Part shown: in pieces, positions 46,233-55,578 of the stretch
Numbering within the stretch: the first letter of the stretch is position 1
Layout of the letters: each line of letters begins with the position of its first letter
Origin: Clostridia bacterium
Lineage (GTDB): Bacteria; Bacillota; Clostridia; Saccharofermentanales; Saccharofermentanaceae
Reading direction: 5' to 3'
NCBI GenBank assembly: GCA_016287245.1
Contig: JAEEWG010000016.1
Span: 1 to 64,000, forward strand
Length of the DNA stretch: 64,000 bases
Program-made: the position numbers and the translations under genes
The notes under the pieces: model-generated
Seen by the model: the letters and a program-made list of their open reading frames with translations, nothing else
Database searches by the model: none
Told to the model about the DNA's origin: nothing

Positions 46233-47459
46233 TCACTCCTCTTTTTCATGTAGAAAAAGCGTCCGATATTCCAGATCTCCGAGTCCGACGATATCTCCCT
46301 GCTGAAGGTATGCCTTCTCATTTAAGGGGAGTCTTCTCCGGTTAAGAAATGTTCCTTTTGCTTCCTGCAGCGCTTCGATATAGAAGCCTTTTTTATCGTG
46401 CGCAAAGACCGCGTGGCAAAGTGCCAGCGAAGGATGGTCGATCGCTAGATCACAGCAGTCGGAATCCGAACCGACCAGGAGAGTATTGAGCCAGACGGTA
46501 AATCGGGGAAGATCCGTTTGAGGATCTGTTTCGGCCGCTACACTTTCAAACTGGACAGGATCCTTGGAAAAAGCATATTTATCGGATCCGGATTCTTTTG
46601 CCTTCGTAGATGTCGGAAAGAGCATCTGGGCATTTCTCGTCTTTCTTCGTTTTGTCTGTTCCTTCGTCATTTCCTGTCTTTCACTTGAGCTCTTCCGGAT
46701 ATGAAGAAAGAGACAGAGAAAGAGCGATGCTGTACAGAGGAAGAAGAGAAGATCCGGAAGTGACGATAAAGGGCTTTCCGAAAAGCGCTTCTCAATAAAT
46801 CGGGATCCGAAAGTATATAGAACAAGGAAGAGACTAAAGATCAGGCTGATCCTCCGAAGGTGTGACGGGAAAGCGCGGGCATCTTCCCAGAAAGCGCCCT
46901 GAAGATATCTTACGGCCGATGCTTCATCGTTTTTCCGAAAGTAACTATAGAGGTTTTCCATCGCTTCCTGGGTGATCCATTTCTTCTCATAAGGAACATG
47001 CAGAAGTTCATCCAGAGCACTTTCATCCAGTTTGGAAAGAAGTACGGTCTTTTTCAGAAGACGGGACTTCAGGGGAAGATAGATACAGACGATCCTTTTC
47101 GTGATGCGGTTATAAAACAGTTTTTCTTCGAGATAACAGATCCCGGATAAACTGAGAGAATGATCCAGAGAGCGTATAAGGTCCGAAAGGAACGATGTCA
47201 GGAGCTTTCGGTAGTTTTTCTCGACAAAGGCCTTATCTTTTCCTTTCAATTCGGATAAAGGGATAGAGCCGTTACTGTCGATAATAAGTTCCGTTTCATC
47301 CTCGGAAAGATACGCGGGCAGATAGCAGGGAAGAAGGTCCGCCTGCAGAATAGAAAGCGCGTGCAGACAGATCTCTTCCTTACTGTGTAAACGGATCACG
47401 TATTGCTGTCCCAGAGGACTGTTTTCATATCGATCACTATGATCTGATCCCGTACTCAT
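46233..47459 (-). CDS. FHA-domain protein with DUF6382-like N-terminus, Tad operon
   Basis: 408 residues. The N-terminal about 190 residues resemble DUF6382 (found in clostridial FHA proteins). Two membrane helices lie around 208-258 (SLIFSLFLVLYTF and LLFFLCTASLFLCLFL). A C-terminal FHA domain (about 320-405: LVGSDSDCCDLAID...HAVFAH...GTFLNRRRL) would bind phosphothreonine peptides. Last gene of the minus-strand Tad operon; GGAGTGA precedes the ATG. It may link pilus assembly to Ser/Thr kinase signalling. Confidence 0.78.
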   Translation of the reverse strand: MSTGSDHSDRYENSPLGQQYVIRLHSKEEICLHALSILQADLLPCYLPAYLSEDETELIIDSNGSIPLSELKGKDKAFVEKNYRKLLTSFLSDLIRSLDHSLSLSGICYLEEKLFYNRITKRIVCIYLPLKSRLLKKTVLLSKLDESALDELLHVPYEKKWITQEAMENLYSYFRKNDEASAVRYLQGAFWEDARAFPSHLRRISLIFSLFLVLYTFGSRFIEKRFSESPLSSLPDLLFFLCTASLFLCLFLHIRKSSSERQEMTKEQTKRRKTRNAQMLFPTSTKAKESGSDKYAFSKDPVQFESVAAETDPQTDLPRFTVWLNTLLVGSDSDCCDLAIDHPSLALCHAVFAHDKKGFYIEALQEAKGTFLNRRRLPLNEKAYLQQGDIVGLGDLEYRTLFLHEKEE

Positions 47460-47481
47460 GTGTCACTCCGAAATTGTTTCT

Positions 47482-47664
47482 TTAGATTTGGCCGACGACC
47501 TTTCCTTCGTCGAAGACATAGTCCATGACAGAGCTTGCGTATCCTGTCAGTGCATTACGGAATGCCAGGGCCAGAGCCACCAGGATCGCTATGATGATTA
47601 CTACTTCTACTGTGCCCATTCCTCGGGCTGATGTGGTGAGTGAATGTTTGTTCAGTCTTTTCAT
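47482..47664 (-). CDS. Flp-type (type IVb) pilin
   Basis: 60 residues: a short basic leader ending in G, then MGTVEVVIIIAILVALALAF with the glutamate expected for a prepilin peptidase substrate, then a short soluble tail. AGGAGG lies 6 nt upstream of the ATG. It would be processed and polymerised into a pilus fibre by the upstream Tad machinery. No prepilin peptidase is in the window. Confidence 0.85.
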   Translation of the reverse strand: MKRLNKHSLTTSARGMGTVEVVIIIAILVALALAFRNALTGYASSVMDYVFDEGKVVGQI

Positions 47665-47673
47665 ATATACCTC

Positions 47674-49209
47674 CTAGATAAGTTGAAATGTGTTGAGTGC
47701 CGGAGCGATCGCCACGAGAAGTACGGAGACAAAATCCAGCATCATCGGAAAGATCATGGTGAATGCTTCGCGCTCGCGCTTCTTGCGGGAAGCATTTCTG
47801 CAAAGTGCCCAGCAGGAGGATGCCTGAAGCCGCAAAAGACCAAGGACTTCATTTCCGCCGGACCGCTCATATCTTGCGGCTAAAAGCAGCGCGGACTGTG
47901 CTTCCGGAATACTGATCCTGTGGGAAAAGGATTCGAGTGCATCCGCGGCGCTGACACCGCCTTCGATGGTCGTGATGATATGCTGTAATTCCTCCCGTAA
48001 GCAGCTTTGGTCTGAAAATGCGTATCCACATGTGGAAAGAGCTTTCGGAAGAAGTATCCCGGACTCTAAAAGTGTGGAGAGCATGGAGATAAAAAGCGGC
48101 AGATCCTCCATTAGGATCAGGCGGCGTTTATTGACCATGGACTGCTGATCAACGTGGAATAAAACCAGAAGGAGAAGATCGAGAAAAAGTACAAGAAAAA
48201 CAGGAAGCGACAGAAGCATAAAGAGCAGGAAGAACAGTGGTGTCAGAAGAAGGATCGTGGAGAGTGTCCTATAGATGAATCCGTCGAATGTTTCCATCGT
48301 GGAAAAGGAGATCTCATTACACCATTCGAGGACCTTCGTCGTATACATCGAAGGCAGCGAAAGCGCAAATCCGTGGATCTTCTTTTTCCATTTTTCAGGG
48401 ATCTTCTGAAAGGAATTCTGAAAGGAGAATTTGTTCTTCGAAGGCCTTTCTCCAATGAGAGAAAAAAGATATGTGCAGGAAAGAATCGCGATAATGAATG
48501 AAACCGCCATAAGGATTCTGCCGACGCTGGAATTCTGCGCCTGAATCAGGTAATCTCCGCTGGTGATCGAAAGCATATAGGTGACGCCGAAGGGCATCAG
48601 GCACAAAAGGAAAGCCTCGGTGTTCTTTCCCGCATTATTTGCCTCGACTTCAGAGGCGACTGCATGAAGTTCCGACAGCATCTGGCAGCAGCTCCGAAGA
48701 ATGGAGATGATCTGGTTTCCCACGGTCTTTTGAAGAGACAGTGCATGCAGTACCGGAAGCGTCTCGTAGTAGTCGAGTTTATGGCAGAACCGGATCATGC
48801 AGGAGTCTAAAGGTTCGTGGGCCGATAGCTGATGTTCGACTTCTTTTAAAGCCTGCGCAAACTGGGCATGCCTTCCAAAAGCTTTTTCGATATCGACCCT
48901 CGCACATAAGAAAGCACGTTCAATGGAGTAGCCGTCGGACACGGAGGTGCAGAGCGACTGCATGAGGACTTTGTTCTGCGCCCGAAGTGTCGATGTCCTT
49001 TTTCCGTAAAGCACACGGACACAGGAGATAAAAGGGAAGATCCCGAGGGGGACCGACAGCAGAAGACGTATCCGAAACTGCGGTAAAAAGGCGCTGGAAA
49101 GAATGAATACCAAAGCGATACAAATAGGCAGGATCGGAAGACACTTCCCCATGAAAAGAAGATAAGTCCGCCGGCTCAGGTTACGTATTTCAGAATCAGG
49201 TTTTAACAA
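47674..49209 (-). CDS. TadB-TadC fused pilus assembly platform protein
   Basis: 511 residues containing two type II secretion F domains: one at about 70-250 (LMQSLCTSVSDGYSIERAF ... NAGKNTEAFLLCLMPF) and one near 375-510 (EDLPLFISMLSTLLESGILL ... AFTMIFPMMLDFVSVLLV). Normally TadB and TadC are separate inner-membrane proteins. The preferred start is TTG at 49209, which has GGAGGG 8 nt upstream and overlaps cpaF by only 14 nt; the ATG at 49290 would overlap by 95 nt. Confidence 0.82.
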   Translation of the reverse strand: MLKPDSEIRNLSRRTYLLFMGKCLPILPICIALVFILSSAFLPQFRIRLLLSVPLGIFPFISCVRVLYGKRTSTLRAQNKVLMQSLCTSVSDGYSIERAFLCARVDIEKAFGRHAQFAQALKEVEHQLSAHEPLDSCMIRFCHKLDYYETLPVLHALSLQKTVGNQIISILRSCCQMLSELHAVASEVEANNAGKNTEAFLLCLMPFGVTYMLSITSGDYLIQAQNSSVGRILMAVSFIIAILSCTYLFSLIGERPSKNKFSFQNSFQKIPEKWKKKIHGFALSLPSMYTTKVLEWCNEISFSTMETFDGFIYRTLSTILLLTPLFFLLFMLLSLPVFLVLFLDLLLLVLFHVDQQSMVNKRRLILMEDLPLFISMLSTLLESGILLPKALSTCGYAFSDQSCLREELQHIITTIEGGVSAADALESFSHRISIPEAQSALLLAARYERSGGNEVLGLLRLQASSCWALCRNASRKKREREAFTMIFPMMLDFVSVLLVAIAPALNTFQLI

Positions 49210-50368
49210 GGCCGGATCCCTCCTTAAAACTGAAGATCTGGGAGATCTGAAACCGGTTATCGCTAATGGGGCCGACTTCCGAGATCTCATCGACGAAACG
49301 GCGGCCGTTACGGCCGCGGGTGATATGTACCAATATGTCCACGCCCATGGCGATCTGGCGGATCACGGCATCATAGGGGAGACTGGATCCCGCCATGACC
49401 ATGGTGACGAGTCTTTCAAGCATTTCATAACAGGAATTGGCATGCCCGGTGCAAAGGGATCCCGGATGTCCGGTATGAAGCGCGTGAAGCATATCGGCGG
49501 CTTCACTGCCTCTCACTTCACCAACCACGATCCGGTCCGGGCGCATGCGGAGCGCGGTACGGATCAGCTGTCCGATATCGATCCCGCCATGTCCGTCGGG
49601 ACCCGGAAGACGGGATTCCAGACGCACAAGGTTTTCGATCCCCTGAAGGGAAAGCTCCGCGGAATCTTCGATCGTGACCACACGCTCATTTTTCGGTATG
49701 AACGCCGAAAGAACATTCAAAAAAGTCGTCTTGCCGCTTCCGGTTCCGCCACAGAGAAAAATGGTCTTTTTCCCGATCACGGCATGAGACAGATATACTG
49801 CAGCTTCTTTCGTGATGAATCCGGTCTTCATGAGAGAATAAATGTCAGGCCGGACGCCCGTGAACTTTCGTATCGTGAAGATCGGGCCGTCCGGAGCGAT
49901 AGGAGGGAGGACCGCGTTGGCACGGGAGCCGTCGGGAAGACGAAGATCCGCAATAGGAAACGCTTCGTTTAATGGACGGTTGGCGGTGGAGAAAAAGTGA
50001 AGGATCAGCTGCTCTAATGAGGAACTGCTTTCAAATTTCAATTCCGAAGCGAAAAGACGTCCGCCTTTTTCGTAGAAGATATGCTCCGGCCCGTTCACCA
50101 TGATCTCCGTCACGGACGTATCATCCATCAGGGGCTGAAGGATATCCAGACGCCGCATACGGTTAAAAAGCGTGATAGCCAGGTCTCTTTTCTCCTCGAG
50201 AGGAAGACGGGAATATCTGTCGGAAGAGTTGATGATGTCCGCGATGATCTCCTTGAAGGTAGAGTCTGAGACTTCATCGTACGAATGCATCGCCTGAAGG
50301 ATCATCGTCGTAAGTTCTGACAGAGAGATGTCTTCTTTTTCCTTTTGCTTTTCTTTTGTTTTTACCAT
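49196..50368 (-). CDS. Tad pilus assembly ATPase, CpaF/TadA family
   Basis: 390 residues. Walker A GGTGSGKT is at 207-214. Upstream are the family motifs [40 protein letters not shown]; downstream are the Asp/His boxes ([31 protein letters not shown]). It powers secretion and assembly of Flp pili from the cytoplasmic face. The ribosome site near the ATG is poor. Confidence 0.93.
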   Translation of the reverse strand: MVKTKEKQKEKEDISLSELTTMILQAMHSYDEVSDSTFKEIIADIINSSDRYSRLPLEEKRDLAITLFNRMRRLDILQPLMDDTSVTEIMVNGPEHIFYEKGGRLFASELKFESSSSLEQLILHFFSTANRPLNEAFPIADLRLPDGSRANAVLPPIAPDGPIFTIRKFTGVRPDIYSLMKTGFITKEAAVYLSHAVIGKKTIFLCGGTGSGKTTFLNVLSAFIPKNERVVTIEDSAELSLQGIENLVRLESRLPGPDGHGGIDIGQLIRTALRMRPDRIVVGEVRGSEAADMLHALHTGHPGSLCTGHANSCYEMLERLVTMVMAGSSLPYDAVIRQIAMGVDILVHITRGRNGRRFVDEISEVGPISDNRFQISQIFSFKEGSGLVKT

Positions 50369-50428
50369 ATATTTTTAAGCTGCCGGATCCGCGGCAGGTC
50401 CTCCTTTCCAGACGATGATCCCATCTTT

Positions 50429-51364
50429 TTAGAGCCTGCATAAAGAGGGCTCGGAGAGGGAAAAAGGAAAGTCGATGTGTGATGTGCCGCAGTGTTCTTT
50501 CTGCAGCATATCGATCTCATTGCACAGCATGTAGTCTTTTTCCAGGTGAATGGGTGTCAGTATCTCCAGATGGGATAGTCTTCTGCAGAGCGTACGCATC
50601 CTTACGAAACTGATCCCGTCGCAGACGACGATCAGAAGGGAAGGCTCTTTTAGTGAGCGAAGGTACTGGTAGGTGCGGGAGATCAAAGTCAGAATCGTTC
50701 TCGAATGACAGGTGATGACATCGTCCGAGTGTTCGGGCTTTCCGAAGCGCAGATCCCCGTAGGGGTCCGGTTCCAGGAAGGAGGAGATCGAAGAAGGGGA
50801 AAGGTTTCCCCTCTTCATCTGCTGGAGGAGCTTACTGATCCCGCAGCTCTGCTTGCCGCCGGGTATGACCCAGGAAGGAGGATCCTGCGGCATCAGGATC
50901 CCGGGCATGATGTCCAGCCGGATGATGTGGGCAAAATCCGACCGGGCCCGTTCGATCTGACGCAGGACATGCGCCTCCCTTTCCAAGAGGGGGACAAAGG
51001 AAAGGGTGAGGCATGTCTGCACGGAGGATTCCTTTGAAAGGGGGATCCTCCCTAATCCCGCGCGAGACTCCACTTCGTGCACCAGCATCAGAACATCTTT
51101 GGGGGGATTCGGCTCTGTTTCAGAAAGAAGGGGGATCAAAGCCGGGGTACATTCGGGTGCACAATGTTGGAGGACCTCTTTTTGGGAGATCTCGTGCTGG
51201 TTATATAAAACGAAATCGTTATCCAGAAGAAGACTCGGATGCGAAAGGATCACATCCCGGGAAACAGGAAATGCCAGAAAATCTGGAAGGTATTTCCGAA
51301 GACGTGAGATCAGAAGAGAAGTAAAGCAGAAATCAGCATCGATAATGGCAATCGTCCGGGTCAT
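50429..51364 (-). CDS. CpaE-like protein lacking a recognisable ATPase P-loop
   Basis: 311 residues. The N-terminal about 110 residues look receiver-like (TIAIIDADFCFTSLLISRLR ... FVLYN). The rest has the strand-helix rhythm of a ParA/MinD fold (IIRLDIMPGILMP, SLLIVVCDGISFVRMRTLCRR), but no Walker A lysine is visible. Position at the head of the Tad operon supports the CpaE/TadZ role in locating the pilus machinery. AAGGAG is 13 nt upstream of the ATG. Confidence 0.55.
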   Translation of the reverse strand: MTRTIAIIDADFCFTSLLISRLRKYLPDFLAFPVSRDVILSHPSLLLDNDFVLYNQHEISQKEVLQHCAPECTPALIPLLSETEPNPPKDVLMLVHEVESRAGLGRIPLSKESSVQTCLTLSFVPLLEREAHVLRQIERARSDFAHIIRLDIMPGILMPQDPPSWVIPGGKQSCGISKLLQQMKRGNLSPSSISSFLEPDPYGDLRFGKPEHSDDVITCHSRTILTLISRTYQYLRSLKEPSLLIVVCDGISFVRMRTLCRRLSHLEILTPIHLEKDYMLCNEIDMLQKEHCGTSHIDFPFSLSEPSLCRL

Positions 51365-51532
51365 TTTCCAAGAGCATCTCCTTTCGTTTGTGTAGGACCA
51401 TTAAAGCAGAAAAAACGAAAAGAAAACTCGACAAATAACGACAAAAACGACGATGATTACGACTTTTGCGGCGCTAAGCCCTGCGGGGCCGAAGGAAGAA
51501 AATTTCAACGGATCTTTTCGAGAAAAAACACC

Positions 51533-51561
51533 TTGTCAAGTGAAAACATCAATGGTATCAT
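51533..51561 (+). promoter_or_regulatory. Promoter of the metK leader
   Basis: TTGTCA, 17-nt spacer, TATCAT, with the extended TGG before the -10. Transcription would begin near 51568, directly ahead of the riboswitch. Confidence 0.7.
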
Positions 51562-51588
51562 TTGAGCACAATCTAATTGAAATGCATC

Positions 51589-51745
51589 TCTTATCAAGAG
51601 TGACGGAGGGAACTGGCCCTATGAAGTCCGGCAACCGCGGTAATGCAGCGGTGCCAAGTCCAGCAGGTGTGACCTGAAAGATGAGGATAGTTAAATGATA
51701 TCGTAACCTTTCCTCTGAACATTTCGGGAAAGGTTGATTTTTTAT
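51589..51745 (+). promoter_or_regulatory. SAM-I (S-box) riboswitch with terminator
   Basis: The aptamer at 51589-51686 shows TCTTATCAAGAG, GACGGAGGGAACTGGCCCTA, TGAAGTCCGGCAACC, GTGCCAAGTCCAGCAG and the closing GATGAGG that pairs with TCTTATC (P1). A terminator follows: AACCTTTCC (51705-51713) with GGAAAGGTT (51727-51735) and TTTTTT. By family knowledge, SAM binding favours the terminator and shuts off metK. The 51365-51532 stretch upstream holds nothing I recognise apart from the region in which the Tad operon promoter must lie. Confidence 0.95.
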
Positions 51746-51759
51746 ATGGAGGTTCAATT

Positions 51760-52959
51760 ATGGACAGAAACAGACAGGGAAAATGGCTTTTTACTTCAGA
51801 ATCCGTAACGGAGGGTCATCCGGACAAGATCTGCGACCAGATCTCGGATGCTGTTCTCGACGCGATCCTGACAGATGACCCGAAGGCGCGTGTCGCCTGC
51901 GAGACCACATGTACGACCGGTATGGTCTTCGTTATGGGTGAGATCACCACGAGTGCCTATGTTGACATTCCGTCGATCGTAAGAGATACCGTAAAGGAGA
52001 TCGGCTACGACGGTTCCGATTCCGGATTCGACTATAAGACATGCGCGATCCTGACATCCATCGACGAGCAGTCCCCGGATATTGCCCAGGGTGTAAACTG
52101 CTCCCTCGAAAAGAGAGAGCATCAGGATGAAAGCGAGCTCGACACCGGTGCCGGCGATCAGGGCATGATGTTCGGTTATGCCAACAACGACACCGAGGAG
52201 TTTATGCCGCTTCCGATCTCTCTGGCGCATAAGCTGACACGCTGCCTGACCGAAGTCCGAAAAGAAGGACTTGTGGATTTCCTCCGTCCGGACGGAAAGA
52301 GCCAGGTCACCATCGAGTACGACGGCAGAACACCGAAGCGCATCGAGGCTGTTGTTATTTCGACCCAGCACACGGCGGATGTTACCTATGAAGAACTTTC
52401 TTCCAAGGTAAAAGAACTGGTCATCTTCCCGATCCTTCCGAAGGAATATGTAGATGAGAATACCAAGATCTTCATCAACCCGACCGGACGTTTCGTCATC
52501 GGCGGACCGCAGGGAGACAGCGGACTTACGGGAAGAAAGATCATCGTAGATACCTACGGCGGATATGCCCGTCACGGCGGCGGTGCTTTCTCCGGAAAAG
52601 ATCCGACGAAAGTGGACCGTTCCGCAGCATATATGGCCCGTTATATTGCGAAGAATATCGTAGCATCCGGAATTGCTGAAGAGTGCGAGATCCAGTTCGC
52701 ATATGCCATCGGCGTAGCCCGTCCGGTCTCCGTCATGGTAGATACCTTCGGTTCCGGAAAGATCGCGGATGAGCAGATCACGAAGATCGTCGAGGAAGTC
52801 TTCGACCTTCGCCCGGCAGCCATCATCAGAGACCTCGATCTGCGCCGTCCGATCTATAAGGCGACAGCGGCCTATGGTCACTTCGGAAGAAACGACGCCG
52901 GCTTCCCGTGGGAGAAGACCGATAAGGCACAGATCCTGAAAGAAAAAGCAGGAATCTAA
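51760..52959 (+). CDS. metK: S-adenosylmethionine synthetase
   Basis: 399 residues, full length. It makes SAM from methionine and ATP. Seen: [79 protein letters not shown] lies 8 nt upstream of the ATG. Product feedback acts through the SAM-I riboswitch in its leader. Confidence 0.98.
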   Translation: MDRNRQGKWLFTSESVTEGHPDKICDQISDAVLDAILTDDPKARVACETTCTTGMVFVMGEITTSAYVDIPSIVRDTVKEIGYDGSDSGFDYKTCAILTSIDEQSPDIAQGVNCSLEKREHQDESELDTGAGDQGMMFGYANNDTEEFMPLPISLAHKLTRCLTEVRKEGLVDFLRPDGKSQVTIEYDGRTPKRIEAVVISTQHTADVTYEELSSKVKELVIFPILPKEYVDENTKIFINPTGRFVIGGPQGDSGLTGRKIIVDTYGGYARHGGGAFSGKDPTKVDRSAAYMARYIAKNIVASGIAEECEIQFAYAIGVARPVSVMVDTFGSGKIADEQITKIVEEVFDLRPAAIIRDLDLRRPIYKATAAYGHFGRNDAGFPWEKTDKAQILKEKAGI

Positions 52960-53002
52960 AGCAGACCGCACATTTTAAGAAGAAATCAGCAGGAGACGTT
53001 CT

Positions 53003-54751
53003 ATGGAAGGGATGTGTCTGGATCATTTTGTCACGGACGAATTGATGCGCTCGTTTGAGAGGATCCTCGGAAAGAACGGGCACACCTTTCTGCCGATGTC
53101 GATATGGAAAGAAGAGGCGGCACGGATCCTCCGTGCGGCCGCGAATTCCTGCGACTTCAAGACGCCCTGCATCTTCTGCGATTATAAGGACACTCCGGCC
53201 TGTAACGAATACAGAAAGACCTTCATCCAGGGGATCGTTCCCCGCTGGTTTCAGGAGCAGATGGACGAAGAAAAGATCGCCCTCTGCTACTGGGATGAAG
53301 AAAAATCGAAACTGCACTTTTATAAGAAATTCGAGCGCGCCATCTCTTCGGGAAAAGACGTGTGGGTCGCGGACGATAAAGCGATCCGCGCAGAGGCGGC
53401 GATCGCCCACCGGATCCATATCGGCGGCGCAGACAGAAGCGTAAATAAAGACTGTCTCGAACGCGTGATGAAGTGGTCACAGATCGGCGAGAAGTTCAAG
53501 CTTTCTTCCGATCAGCAGGCGGTGGTCGAAAAGGTCCTGACGAAGAATTTTGTCGTCGTGGACGGCGGCCCGGGAACGGGAAAGACCACGATCCTTCGCG
53601 TCATTTACCAGTACTATTTGAACCTTTTTCCGGATAAGGTATTCTGCTGCGCGCCGACGGGAAAAGCGGCGAAGCGCCTTTCTGAAGTGACGCATTCTGT
53701 CGCACAGACACTGCACCGTCTTCTCGGCGCGACTTATGATGAAGAGACAGACCGCTCTTTCTTCTTTTTCACAAAAGACAATCACCATCCAGGGAAAGTC
53801 TTCCTCGTGGATGAGGCCAGCATGATCGACGCCGTGATCTTCGCATCGTTCCTCGAAGCGATCAACGACGATGCGATCGTGATACTCGTCGGGGACTCCC
53901 ACCAGCTTCCATCCGTCGGTGCAGGGCGCGTCCTTTCGGATCTGATCGGCTCGAAAAAAGTCCCGACATATACCCTTCTGGAGAATTTCCGCCAGATCCA
54001 CGACAGCATGATCGTAAAAAACGCATCCCTTATTCTGCATGGCGAGAACATGGAATTTCCAAAGGATGATTCCGATATCCATCTGATCTCCTGCCCGCAG
54101 AGCGAGATGCTCGCCGAAGTCGCCAAATGGGTGCGGGAGAATAATCCGGACGGGCATGTCGATGCCTGGCGGAAGATGGCGATCCTCTGTCCGAGACGAA
54201 ACGGGCCGGTCAGTACAGACTCCATCAACGAGATGCTGCAAAAGAGCAATTGCAACCGAAAAGGCATCCGCCCGGCAACGATCCGCATCAAGGAAGGGGT
54301 GACCCGGAAATTTGCAAAAGACGACCGCGTCATCCAGATCCGAAACGATTACCGGCTTCTTTGTAAAGAGGCGGACGGTTCGGAAGGAGAAGGTGTCTTT
54401 AACGGCGATATCGGCTATGTTCGAGACCTCGAAGCCCTGTCGGAATTTCCGCTCGATATCCTTTTCGACGACGGAAGAAGAGCGGCCTATCCGGTAAAGA
54501 GCCTGACCGACCTGGAACTTGCGTATGCGCTTACCGTGCATAAATCCCAGGGAGGGGAGTGGCCGAAAGTGCTTCTGGTCCTGCCGTCCGAAAGAAGCCC
54601 GATCTTTAACAGAAACCTCCTTTATACGGCGGTCACAAGAGCGAAGGAGGAACTCTGGATCATCGGAGATGAGAAGACGCTTACCTACATGATCCGCTCG
54701 CAGTATTCGGAAACGAGAAAGACAGCGCTATCTATCTTCCTTTCCGAGTAA
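53003..54751 (+). CDS. RecD-type superfamily 1 DNA helicase
   Basis: 582 residues. The N-terminal domain (about 1-175) contains GHTFLPMSI and AEAAIAHRI, as in exonuclease V alpha subunits. Helicase motifs: Walker A GGPGTGKTT (G189-T196), VDEASMID, LVGDSHQLPSVGAG, LENFRQ, VHKSQGGEWP and YTAVTRAKE. At this length it resembles RecD more than the longer RecD2. No recB or recC is nearby, and the organism carries addAB, so it probably works alone or with another partner. AGGAGA lies 7 nt upstream. Confidence 0.85.
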   Translation: MEGMCLDHFVTDELMRSFERILGKNGHTFLPMSIWKEEAARILRAAANSCDFKTPCIFCDYKDTPACNEYRKTFIQGIVPRWFQEQMDEEKIALCYWDEEKSKLHFYKKFERAISSGKDVWVADDKAIRAEAAIAHRIHIGGADRSVNKDCLERVMKWSQIGEKFKLSSDQQAVVEKVLTKNFVVVDGGPGTGKTTILRVIYQYYLNLFPDKVFCCAPTGKAAKRLSEVTHSVAQTLHRLLGATYDEETDRSFFFFTKDNHHPGKVFLVDEASMIDAVIFASFLEAINDDAIVILVGDSHQLPSVGAGRVLSDLIGSKKVPTYTLLENFRQIHDSMIVKNASLILHGENMEFPKDDSDIHLISCPQSEMLAEVAKWVRENNPDGHVDAWRKMAILCPRRNGPVSTDSINEMLQKSNCNRKGIRPATIRIKEGVTRKFAKDDRVIQIRNDYRLLCKEADGSEGEGVFNGDIGYVRDLEALSEFPLDILFDDGRRAAYPVKSLTDLELAYALTVHKSQGGEWPKVLLVLPSERSPIFNRNLLYTAVTRAKEELWIIGDEKTLTYMIRSQYSETRKTALSIFLSE

Positions 54752-54761
54752 GGAGGAGCAT

Positions 54762-55490
54762 ATGGAAACCGCCTCTGTCCGAAGCCTTCTTGGCACCACT
54801 TTACGTTTTTTCTTCCCCAATGTCTGCATGACCTGCGGAAAAGTACTGTCATCCGGCCATAACTGCAGTGTGAAAACGAAGGATCTTCAGATCTGCAACA
54901 GCTGCCTTTCCAAGCTTCCGGTACGAAGATCCTCCGAAAGATGGTTTCCCTGTCTGTCCGATCCTTATGAGGGAGATCCGGTACCGGATCTTTTCGCGTG
55001 GGCGCTGTTTCGTTATGATATGCCGGTTACCTCGATCCTGAAGGACTTAAAATTCCGCTCGAGAAGATACGGAGGAGAGCTGATCTCGGAACTGATGGGC
55101 ATGGAATTTTCCAAAGACCTTCCCGTAAAGTGGGATGCAGTCGTGCCTGTTCCGCTTTCTGAAAAACGAAGGGAAACGCGAGGCTTTAATCAGGCGGAAG
55201 TACTGGCAGAAGGGCTTTGCCGGCACCTTGACATACCACTGTGTAACAATGTTATACGAAGGACCCGGCACACGCATCAGCAGAGTAGATTCTCTGAGCC
55301 GGCGGAAAGACAGGAGAACGTGAAGGGAGCTTTTGCCGTGGATCCGGAATGGGATATCACGGGATGGAATATCCTTCTTGTCGATGACATTCTGACGACC
55401 GGTTCGACGCTTCACGAAGCCGCCCGGATCCTGAAGGAGAGCGGGGCGGCCGAGATCCTGTGTGTTGTTTCTGCGACGCACAGAACATGA
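54762..55490 (+). CDS. comF: ComF family amidophosphoribosyltransferase-like protein
   Basis: 242 residues: an N-terminal zinc-binding segment (CMTCGKVLSS...CNSCLSKLP), then a PRTase-like domain with LVDDILTTGSTLHEAARIL. ComF is linked to uptake of transforming DNA and possibly replication fork repair in other bacteria. It sits 10 nt after the RecD-type helicase gene, and a shared transcript supports a role in DNA handling. AAGGAGG precedes the ATG. Confidence 0.88.
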   Translation: METASVRSLLGTTLRFFFPNVCMTCGKVLSSGHNCSVKTKDLQICNSCLSKLPVRRSSERWFPCLSDPYEGDPVPDLFAWALFRYDMPVTSILKDLKFRSRRYGGELISELMGMEFSKDLPVKWDAVVPVPLSEKRRETRGFNQAEVLAEGLCRHLDIPLCNNVIRRTRHTHQQSRFSEPAERQENVKGAFAVDPEWDITGWNILLVDDILTTGSTLHEAARILKESGAAEILCVVSATHRT

Positions 55491-55512
55491 AACGATTTGT
55501 ACCGATCGCTTC

Positions 55513-55541
55513 TTCTAATTCGAAACCATTCTTGATATAAT
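55513..55541 (+). promoter_or_regulatory. Promoter of the first Fn3-like paralog, shared motif
   Basis: TGA-TATAAT preceded by TTCTAATTCGAAACCATTCT. The same block, with three differences, precedes the second paralog at 56866-56894. Confidence 0.6.
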
Positions 55542-55578
55542 TACTGATATACACTGATGTAATGGGGAGGATTATTAC

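Noticed and set aside
49210..49290. ATG start of TadBC at 49290
   Set aside because: It would overlap cpaF by 95 nt, while TTG 49209 has GGAGGG at good spacing and a 14-nt overlap.
51796..52971. 391-codon minus-strand frame opposite metK
   Set aside because: Shadow of metK codon usage; no start signal or motif.
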